Origin: Arcobacter sp.
GTDB taxonomy: Bacteria; Acidobacteriota; Terriglobia; Bryobacterales; Bryobacteraceae
Reading direction: 5' to 3'
Assembly (NCBI GenBank): GCA_020723085.1
Contig: DYJN01000017.1
Location: forward strand, 1-64,000
DNA: 64,000 nucleotides
In this document: piece by piece, positions 58,120 to 64,000 of the stretch
How positions within the stretch are numbered: the stretch's first letter is position 1
Layout: each line of letters opens with the position of its first letter
Translations under genes and position numbers: made by a program
The notes under the pieces: model-generated
What the model was told of the DNA's origin: nothing
Seen by the model: the letters and a program-made list of their open reading frames with translations, nothing else
Databases searched by the model: none

Positions 58120-58149
58120 TTGATTTAAAGAATATTCGAATGATAGAAT
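58120..58149 (+). promoter_or_regulatory. Promoter of the Hyf-like operon
   Basis: TTGATT (58120-58125) and TAGAAT (58144-58149), 18 nt apart, lie in an AT-rich island that stands out from the GC-rich surroundings. The transcript would start near 58156, so the ATG at 58150 would not be in it; this supports the later ATG at 58171 as the true start. Confidence 0.6.
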
Positions 58150-58170
58150 ATGCTTTGTAGCTCTTCCTGT

Positions 58171-60228
58171 ATGGACCCTGCCCACGCTGCTCCAACGGCC
58201 TACGGTCTGGCGCTTTCTCTGTTCCTGGCCGGCTGGCTTCTCAGCCTCGTGCTCCATGTCTGGCGCGGGACGAGCCTGCGGCTGGCCGGCTTTGTGCACT
58301 GGTTCGCCCTGGCCGGCTCAGCGGCCGCAGCCGCAGCCGGCGCGGCCGCACTGGTCCAGGATGGATCCTGGCGCTGGGCCGCGCCCGCTTCCGCCGCCGG
58401 GTTCTCCGTCTCCGTGCGGCTGGATCCGCTGTCTGCGTTTTTCCTGCTGGCGCTGGCGGCGCTGGCGCTGCCGGTGTCGGCCTACAGCCTGGGTTACATC
58501 CGGCACGGCGCCTACGGGCGCAGCCCGGTGCTGCGGAGCGGCCTGCTGAATCTGCTGCTGGCGGCGCTGGCGCTGATCTTCACGGCCAATCATGTGATTC
58601 TGTTTCTGGTCGCCTGGGAAGCGGGCGTAGCCGCCAGTTACTTTCTGGTCACCGCATCGCACGAGCAGGAAGAGACGCGCCACGGCGGGTGGATGTTCCT
58701 GCTGATGTCGCGGGCGGGCGCGGGCATGATCTACATCGGGCTTCTGATGCTGAGCGTGTCGGCCGGATCACTGGACTTCGACCGGCTTTCCGGCGCCGGC
58801 AGCGCCATGCCGGGCGCGGCCTCGGCCGCCGCGTTTCTGCTGCTGTTTTTCGGCTTCGGCGTCAAGGCGGGCGTGATCCCGTTGCATGCCTGGCTGCCCG
58901 CCGCCCATCCGGTGGCGCCGAGCAACGTCTCCTCGCTGCTGTCCGGCATCGTGATCAAGACGGGCATCTACGGCATCGCACGCGTCTGTTTCGATTTTTA
59001 CAGCGCCCTGCCTCCCTGGGCGGGCATGGTGGTGCTGGCCGCCGGGGTCATCTCCGGGCTTCTCGGGGTGCTGTACGCGCTGATGGAACACGATCTGAAG
59101 CGGTTGCTGGCCTTCCACAGCATCGAGAACATCGGCATCATCCTGATGGGCTTCGGCGGCGGCATGCTGCTGCGGTCGTATGGATATCCCAAACTGGCGG
59201 CGCTGGCGCTGGCGGCCGGACTCTTCCACACGCTGAACCACGCGATGTTCAAAGGGCTGCTGTTCCTGGGCGCAGGCGCTGTCGTGCATGAGACAGGCAC
59301 GCGGAACATGGAAGAGATGGGCGGCCTGATCCGCAGGATGCCGCGTACGGCGCTCTACTTCCTGGTGGGAGCCGTGGCCATCTCGGGCCTTCCGCCGCTG
59401 AACGGTTTCGTCAGCGAGTGGCTGACCTATCAGGTTCTTCTGGCAGGATTCGGAACCACAGCCGAGGTGACGCGGGTCGCCTTCCCTGCCGCCGGCGCCA
59501 TGCTGGCGCTCACCGCGGCGCTGGCCGCGGCATGCTTCGTGAAAGCATACGGCATTACGTTCCTGGCGCTGCCCCGCTCGGAGCACGCGCGCGAGGCGGC
59601 TGAATGCGCGCCGTCAATGCGCGCGGGGATGGCATGGCTCGCGCTGGCCTGCATTCTGCTGGGTCTGGGCGCGCCGTGGTTTATGCAGGTCTTCGACGGC
59701 GTCACGATGCAACTGCTGAAGACGCGGATTTCGCTGGCCGCCGTATCGCTCTCCACTGCTTCCATCCAGGCTCCGCCGCCGAGGACCGGCGCCGCTTCTC
59801 CGCTGGCGCTCGGCCTGCTGCTGGCCGCGTTCGGCCTCGTGCCGTGGATTCTGTGGCTGCTCCGGCGCCGGCGCGTGACCACCGCCGCGGGGCCCGTCTG
59901 GGACTGCGGCCTGCCGGCCCTCAGCGCCTCCAACGAATACACGGCCACAGGATTTTCAAAGTCGATCCGCATGATCTTCAGCGTTATTTTCCGGCCGAGG
60001 CGGGAGATCCAGCCGCGGTTCGAGGCCTCCCCCTATTTCCCCAGCGAGATCCGTTTCGAGTCCGAGGTCCGTCCCGCTCCGGGCGCTTCACTGCACTCCG
60101 CCGTGCAGGAGGCGCTGCTGCGCCTCGCGCTGCGGATGCGGCAGATTCAGGCCGGCAGCATCCACGCGTATCTGGCCTACATTTTCGTGACGCTCCTTCT
60201 GCTGCTCCTTTTCGGGGTGCGATCATGA
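58171..60228 (+). CDS. hyfB: Hydrogenase-4 component B-like proton-translocating subunit
   Basis: A 685-residue polytopic protein of the NuoL/M/N (Mrp-antiporter) family, about the length of HyfB. It has VKAGVIPLHAWLPAAHPVAP with a conserved Lys in a membrane helix, LLSGIVIKTGIYGIARVC with a second Lys, the HSIENIGIILMGFGGGML helix, NHAMFKGLLFLGAGAVVHET and a discontinuous-helix region. This subunit would pump or conduct protons in a group 4 hydrogenase or related complex. Start: ATG 58171 rather than 58150, as a promoter -10 ends at 58149. Its stop overlaps the HyfC start in ATGA. Gene order is B-C-E-F-G. Confidence 0.88.
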   Translation: MDPAHAAPTAYGLALSLFLAGWLLSLVLHVWRGTSLRLAGFVHWFALAGSAAAAAAGAAALVQDGSWRWAAPASAAGFSVSVRLDPLSAFFLLALAALALPVSAYSLGYIRHGAYGRSPVLRSGLLNLLLAALALIFTANHVILFLVAWEAGVAASYFLVTASHEQEETRHGGWMFLLMSRAGAGMIYIGLLMLSVSAGSLDFDRLSGAGSAMPGAASAAAFLLLFFGFGVKAGVIPLHAWLPAAHPVAPSNVSSLLSGIVIKTGIYGIARVCFDFYSALPPWAGMVVLAAGVISGLLGVLYALMEHDLKRLLAFHSIENIGIILMGFGGGMLLRSYGYPKLAALALAAGLFHTLNHAMFKGLLFLGAGAVVHETGTRNMEEMGGLIRRMPRTALYFLVGAVAISGLPPLNGFVSEWLTYQVLLAGFGTTAEVTRVAFPAAGAMLALTAALAAACFVKAYGITFLALPRSEHAREAAECAPSMRAGMAWLALACILLGLGAPWFMQVFDGVTMQLLKTRISLAAVSLSTASIQAPPPRTGAASPLALGLLLAAFGLVPWILWLLRRRRVTTAAGPVWDCGLPALSASNEYTATGFSKSIRMIFSVIFRPRREIQPRFEASPYFPSEIRFESEVRPAPGASLHSAVQEALLRLALRMRQIQAGSIHAYLAYIFVTLLLLLLFGVRS

Positions 60229-61175
60229 CCGCCACCGTGCTCCACGCCGTTCTGCAAGGCCTGCTGCTCCTGCTGCTGAGCCCGCTGCTGTCAGGCCTGA
60301 TCCGGACCGCCAAGGCGCGGCTGCAGACCCGCCGCGGCCCGTCGCCCCTGCAGCCTTACCGCGATCTGGGGAAGCTGCTGCGCAAGGGAATGGTGATTCC
60401 GGAAACGGCCTCGCCCGTCTTCGCCGCCGCGCCCTTTGTGGTGTTCTCGACGACGCTTCTCGCTGGCCTGCTGGCGCCCACCGTCTTCGCCGCAGCGCCG
60501 CTGAGCCAGTTTGGCGGCGTTCTGGCGCTCGTTTACCTGCTGGGACTCGGCCGGTTCTTCCTCGCGCTCGCCGCGCTCGACACGGGCAGCGCGTTCGGAG
60601 GAATGGGCTCAAGCCGGGAAATGACGATCGCCGCGCTGGCCGAGCCCGCGTTGATGCTTGCCGTGTTCACCGTGGCCCTGACCGCCGGCTCCACGGACCC
60701 GTCGAGGATGGCGCAGGCAGCCATCGGCCAGAGCTGGCGTTTTCTGGCGCCCTCGCAGATGCTGGCATTCACGGCCCTGTTTGTCGTGCTGCTCGCCGAG
60801 ACCGGCCGCATCCCGGTGGACAACCCCGCCACGCATCTCGAGCTCACCATGATCCACGAGGCGATGATCCTCGAATACTCCGGTCCGTGGCTGGCTCTCA
60901 TCGAATGGAGCGCGTCGATCAAGCAGATGGTGCTCCTGACGCTGCTGGCGAACCTGTTCATTCCCTTCACGCTGGCCTCGGCGCCGGGCGTGCCGGCGAT
61001 TCTTTCCGCAGCCGCCCTCTATCTGCTCAAACTGCTGCTGCTGGCGGCTGCCGTGGTGCTGGTGGAGACGACGAACGCGAAGATGCGCCTGTTCCGCGTG
61101 CCCGAGCTGCTGTCGGTGGCTTTTGTGCTCGGCGCTCTCGCGCTGATTTCCACATTCCTGTTTGGAGGCCGCTAG
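60225..61175 (+). CDS. hyfC: Hydrogenase-4 component C-like (NuoH-type) membrane subunit
   Basis: A 316-residue membrane protein related to NuoH and HycD, which connects the hydrophilic arm to the proton pumps. It shows LLSPLLSGLIRTAKARLQTR, RGPSPLQPYRDLGKLLRKG, the AGTGGSTD-type helix GSREMTIAALAEPAL (in part), and the loop ETGRIPVDNPATHLELTMIH that carries the charged residues of the quinone-like channel. The loop AMILEYSGPWLALIEWSASI follows. Length matches E. coli HyfC (about 315). Start ATG overlaps HyfB stop. A GAGGGA ribosome-binding site for the next gene follows directly at its end. Confidence 0.92.
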   Translation: MTATVLHAVLQGLLLLLLSPLLSGLIRTAKARLQTRRGPSPLQPYRDLGKLLRKGMVIPETASPVFAAAPFVVFSTTLLAGLLAPTVFAAAPLSQFGGVLALVYLLGLGRFFLALAALDTGSAFGGMGSSREMTIAALAEPALMLAVFTVALTAGSTDPSRMAQAAIGQSWRFLAPSQMLAFTALFVVLLAETGRIPVDNPATHLELTMIHEAMILEYSGPWLALIEWSASIKQMVLLTLLANLFIPFTLASAPGVPAILSAAALYLLKLLLLAAAVVLVETTNAKMRLFRVPELLSVAFVLGALALISTFLFGGR

Positions 61176-61185
61176 AGGGACCGCC

Positions 61186-61872
61186 ATGCCACTGCTATCC
61201 GACCCGATTTTCGGACAGACCATGATCACGCTGATGGCGGCCATCGTGCTCGTGCTCCAGATCACGCTGGTCGCCCAGAAATCGCTGGTCTCCAGCATCT
61301 ATGTCTTCGCCCTGCAATCGTTCCTTCTGGCGGCGATCGCGGGCACGATCGCATGGTTTACCGGCGCCGGCCACATCTACATGGCTGCCGTGCTCACGTT
61401 CCTGCTGAAGTCCCTGCTGCTGCCGGCCATCCTTATCCGGCTGGTGGAGCAGATCCGGATCGAACACGAGATGAAGCCGTTGCTCAACGTGCCCGTTTCG
61501 GTGGTGATCTCCGGCATGCTGACGCTGCTGGCCTATGTGGTAGCGGAGCCGCTCCAGCAGCAGATGAGCTTCGGCAGCCCCTCCTCGCTGGGCCACAATA
61601 CGCTGCCCGTGGCGGTAGCGCTGTTCCTGATCGGGTTTTTCCTGATCGCGAACCGCCGCAAGGCGCTGTCGCAGGTGCTGGCGCTGCTGTCGCTGGAAAA
61701 CGGGCTCTTCCTGGCCGCGATTTCGCTCACCTATGGCATGCCTTTGATCGTGGAACTGGGCGTTTTCTTCGACGTTTTGGTGGCCGTGCTTGTGCTGACG
61801 ATCCTGGTGGGGCGGATCCGCGAGGCGTTCGACTCAATGGATGTGACGCGGCTGAGCCGGCTGCGGGGGTAA
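61186..61872 (+). CDS. hyfE: Hydrogenase-4 component E-like membrane subunit
   Basis: A 228-residue protein of about six membrane spans, of the HyfE family, whose C-terminal part is related to NuoK. It includes QITLVAQKSLVSSIYVFALQ, LTFLLKSLLLPAILIRLVEQ, PLLNVPVSVVISGMLTLLAYV and LALLSLENGLFLAAISLTYG with the conserved Glu in LSLENG; the tail is GRIREAFDSMDVTRLSRLRG. It begins 10 nt after HyfC with GAGGGA just upstream. The subunit is present in Hyf (hydrogenase-4) complexes but absent from hydrogenase-3 (Hyc), so it separates this complex from the Hyc type. Confidence 0.88.
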   Translation: MPLLSDPIFGQTMITLMAAIVLVLQITLVAQKSLVSSIYVFALQSFLLAAIAGTIAWFTGAGHIYMAAVLTFLLKSLLLPAILIRLVEQIRIEHEMKPLLNVPVSVVISGMLTLLAYVVAEPLQQQMSFGSPSSLGHNTLPVAVALFLIGFFLIANRRKALSQVLALLSLENGLFLAAISLTYGMPLIVELGVFFDVLVAVLVLTILVGRIREAFDSMDVTRLSRLRG

Positions 61873-61881
61873 GGGGGATCG

Positions 61882-63363
61882 ATGGCTCTCGCGTGGCTTC
61901 TGGCAATTCCGCTGGCTGGCGCGGCAGCGACAGGCGCTGCCCGGCGGCGCGCCTGGATGGAGTTCATCTACTGCCTGGGGGCAGGCGCCGCGCTGGCGGC
62001 ATCGGCCTTTCTGGCGGCGGCGGTGCTCTCCGGCGGACCGGTGAGTTTCCTGAATGGGTTTCTCTATGCTGACGCGCTCTCGGCGCTGGTGACGCTGCTG
62101 ACGTGTGCGGTGTGGGCCTTCTCGGCTCCGTATACCGTTGGGTATCTGCGGGGCGCGCAGCCTGCGGGCGCGCCCGCGCGGCTCGGCATCCGCGAGCTGC
62201 GCCTTTATTACGCGCTCTCGCACCTGTTCGTGTTCACGCTGCTGGGCGTTTCCCTGACCGGCAACCTGGGAATCATGTGGGTGGCGCTGGAGGGAGCGAC
62301 GCTGGCCTCCGTGTTCCTGGTGGCCTTTTACGGGAAACCCACATCGCTGGAAGCGGCCTGGAAGTACGCCATCATCGGCGGCGTCGGCCTGTCCATGGCG
62401 CTGTTCGGAACTATTCTGACCTACTACGCCGCCTTTGAAGGCACGGGCATGGAGACCTGGGAGGCCCTGAACTGGCCGTTCCTGATCGCCGCCGCGCCGA
62501 GCTTCAACCCGCTGGTGATGCGTCTGGCCTTCATCCTCGTGCTTCTCGGCTACGGCGCCAAAGCGGGGCTGGCGCCGATGCACACATGGAAGCCCGACGC
62601 CTACAGCGAGGCGCCGGCGCCGGCGGCGGCGATGATGGCGACGGCGATGCTGAACTGCGCGCTGTACGGTCTGGGACGGTTCTTCCTGCTTTCCGCACGC
62701 GCCACCGGTCCTGGGATGCCGTCGAAGCTCCTGATCGTGTTCGGCATCCTCTCGATCGCCATCGCCACGCCATTCATCCTGGTGCAGAAGTCTTACCGGC
62801 GCCTGCTGGCCTACTCCTCGATCGAGCATTGCGGCATCATCACGCTCAGCATCGGCTTCGGCGGTCCGCTCGGATCCCTGGGCGCGGTCCTGCATATGGC
62901 CTTTCATTCCCTGGCCAAGCCGCTGCTGTTCTTCTCCGCCGGCAACGCTCAGCAGCATACGGGCGACGATTCGCTCAGAAACACCGCCGGCGGGCTGGTT
63001 CACGCGCTTCCCTGGAGCGGCGCGGCGCTGTTCGCCGCCGTGCTGGCCGTCACCGGCACGCCGCCGTTTCCCCTGTTCCTCAGCGAGTTCACCATGCTCC
63101 GCGCCGGCTTCGCCCAAGGGCATGCGTGGGCGTCGATCACCGCCGTCATCCTGCTGGTTCTGATCTTCTCGGGCATGTTCGGGCACGCCGCCCGGCTGCT
63201 GCTGGGACCGGTGCCGGATCTTCCGGCGGGAGATCGCAACCGGTGGACCGTATATCCGCTCGCCGTTCTGAGCGTGGTGTTGCTCGTGCTGGCTTTCTGG
63301 ATCCCCGCTCCGCTCTCTTCCCTGCTCGCGCAGGCTGCCAGCCTGCTGGAGGTGAAACCATGA
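61882..63363 (+). CDS. hyfF: Hydrogenase-4 component F-like proton-translocating subunit
   Basis: A 493-residue polytopic protein, a second NuoL/M/N-type subunit. Key parts: YALSHLFVFTLLGVSLTGNL, MWVALEGATLASVFLVAFYG with the acidic Glu of the first pump helix, LGYGAKAGLAPMHTWKPDAY with a Lys pair, EAPAPAAAMMATAMLNCALY, LAYSSIEHCGIITLSIGFGG and HSLAKPLLFFSAGNAQQHTG. The YGAKAGLAPMHTW and SIEHCG signatures match HyfF. It is 9 nt downstream of HyfE and overlaps the large-subunit gene by 4 nt (ATGA). It is slightly shorter than the E. coli protein. Confidence 0.92.
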   Translation: MALAWLLAIPLAGAAATGAARRRAWMEFIYCLGAGAALAASAFLAAAVLSGGPVSFLNGFLYADALSALVTLLTCAVWAFSAPYTVGYLRGAQPAGAPARLGIRELRLYYALSHLFVFTLLGVSLTGNLGIMWVALEGATLASVFLVAFYGKPTSLEAAWKYAIIGGVGLSMALFGTILTYYAAFEGTGMETWEALNWPFLIAAAPSFNPLVMRLAFILVLLGYGAKAGLAPMHTWKPDAYSEAPAPAAAMMATAMLNCALYGLGRFFLLSARATGPGMPSKLLIVFGILSIAIATPFILVQKSYRRLLAYSSIEHCGIITLSIGFGGPLGSLGAVLHMAFHSLAKPLLFFSAGNAQQHTGDDSLRNTAGGLVHALPWSGAALFAAVLAVTGTPPFPLFLSEFTMLRAGFAQGHAWASITAVILLVLIFSGMFGHAARLLLGPVPDLPAGDRNRWTVYPLAVLSVVLLVLAFWIPAPLSSLLAQAASLLEVKP

Positions 63364-64000
63364 GCCGTCCCGGATCCGCCGCTTTCGATTCGCTCATGGC
63401 GGAGGTCCGTCCGCTTGCCGCTTCCGCATGCGAGAAGACGCCTTGGGAAGTCCGGGCGTTTCTTCCGGGCGCAGATGACAGGCAGGAGATCGCCGCGGCG
63501 CTGCTCGACAGGGGATGCCGCTTCGCCTCTGTCTTTGCAGAGGACCGCCGCGCGCAGGAGCGCGCCTACTATCTCTATGATGTGGTCGAACACCGGGACG
63601 ACCACCGCTATCTGGTCATCCGCTACCGGGTGGCGCCGGAACAGCCCCGGTTCCCCTCCATCTCCCTGCAGGCGCCTGCCGCCAACTGGATGGAGCGAGA
63701 GACTCAGGACTGGTTCGGAATCGAGGCGGAGGGCCACCCCAACCCGCGCCGCGTGGCGCTGCATGACCACTGGCCCGGCGTCCACCCGCTTCTGAAGGAC
63801 TTTCCCATCGACGCGGTGCTGCCTCCGCTGGAGGGCGACCCTCACATCTTCCGCCAGACGATCGGCGAAGGCGTGTTTTACGTCCCCGTCGGGCCGGTGC
63901 ATGCAGGCATCATCGAGCCGGGCCATTTCCATTTCGCAGTGGCCGGCGAACCGGTGATTTACCTCCAGCTCCGCTTGTTTTACACGCATAAAGGCGTGGA
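63360..64000 (+). CDS. hyfG: Hydrogenase-4 large subunit-like (HyfG), truncated by the window end
   Basis: The first 213 residues of a HyfG/HycE-type protein, a NuoC-NuoD fusion. The NuoC-like part contains ERETQDWFGIEAEGHPNPRR and VALHDHWPGVHPLLKDFP. The large-subunit part begins FYVPVGPVHAGIIEPGHFHF and continues to LRLFYTHKGVE. The next expected element, the first Cys-x-x-Cys that holds the Ni-Fe centre, lies beyond the window, so hydrogenase activity cannot be judged. It would be followed by small-subunit and iron-sulfur genes. Start ATG overlaps the HyfF stop. Confidence 0.85.
   Translation, partial: MSRPGSAAFDSLMAEVRPLAASACEKTPWEVRAFLPGADDRQEIAAALLDRGCRFASVFAEDRRAQERAYYLYDVVEHRDDHRYLVIRYRVAPEQPRFPSISLQAPAANWMERETQDWFGIEAEGHPNPRRVALHDHWPGVHPLLKDFPIDAVLPPLEGDPHIFRQTIGEGVFYVPVGPVHAGIIEPGHFHFAVAGEPVIYLQLRLFYTHKGV

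Noticed and set aside
1-64000. CRISPR arrays, insertion sequences and rRNA genes
   Set aside because: I looked for regularly spaced direct repeats, transposase motifs and rRNA sequence and saw none; a computed repeat search was not possible.

Overview
The window is GC-rich (judged by eye, not computed) and densely coded on both strands, with one tRNA, no rRNA, no CRISPR array and no recognisable insertion sequence. The gene families suggest a member of the Acidobacteriota, probably close to Bryobacter/Solibacter. The pointers are Tat-exported Gfo/Idh oxidoreductases, a PmoA-family protein beside a sugar-acid dehydratase, a DUF1080 protein, a Tricorn-like S41 protease, a secretin fused to a cohesin domain, pseudopilins ending in GTPYxEW, and a TonB protein with acidobacterial-style N-terminal repeats. 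This assignment is inference from family content; no marker gene search was possible.

Layout. 1-5.6 kb: tRNA-Ala(GGC), an HD-domain protein, a methyltransferase, then a minus-strand Tat block (tatA/B, tatC, GntR regulator) and a Tat-exported oxidoreductase. 5.7-11 kb: a membrane/spermidine-synthase fusion, DUF3467 and other small proteins, RidA, and a NYN-LOTUS RNA-binding protein whose upstream non-coding region folds into four strong hairpins. 11.5-13.8 kb: copper chaperone plus copper P-type ATPase. 13.9-18.5 kb: secreted hydrolase, two tandem pseudopilins and a cohesin-tailed secretin. 18.6-24.7 kb: SmpB, PepA, an orphan ABC ATPase and a Tricorn-like protease. 24.9-28.9 kb: aspartate aminotransferase and PEP carboxykinase in one operon, then a DUF481 outer-membrane protein.

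29-32.2 kb is a translationally coupled sugar-catabolism operon (Gfo/Idh, enolase-superfamily dehydratase, PmoA). 32.3-35.8 kb holds a DsbA-like protein, an M28 peptidase and an unknown protein. 36-38.5 kb holds an orphan secreted protein and an ARPP-1 domain gene with a small partner. 38.9-46.2 kb: a secreted beta-helix protein, FabI, MiaA, a TPR protein and a DUF1080 protein. 46.3-53.7 kb: 6-phosphofructokinase, a GH78-like rhamnosidase, a triple-repeat TonB protein, an S1/P1 nuclease, a membrane protein and a YqiA-like esterase. 53.8-57.2 kb: acpP-fabF-etfB-etfA. 57.5-58 kb: cyclophilin. 58.2-64 kb: the start of a hyf-type (group 4 hydrogenase-like, complex I-related) membrane complex, cut off inside its large subunit.

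How the parts fit: carbon from plant or microbial polysaccharide (rhamnosidase, beta-helix protein, DUF1080, PmoA operon) feeds central metabolism at phosphofructokinase and PckA. Peptide degradation (Tricorn-like, M28, PepA) supplies amino acids, including aspartate for the aminotransferase-PckA pair. Several putative promoters have a TA-rich -10 hexamer so close to the start codon that the mRNAs may be leaderless. The most interesting items are the Hyf-like complex (a true hydrogenase or a cofactor-less relative, undecidable here), the hairpin cluster upstream of the NYN-LOTUS gene, the ARPP-1 pair and the repeated TonB N-terminus.
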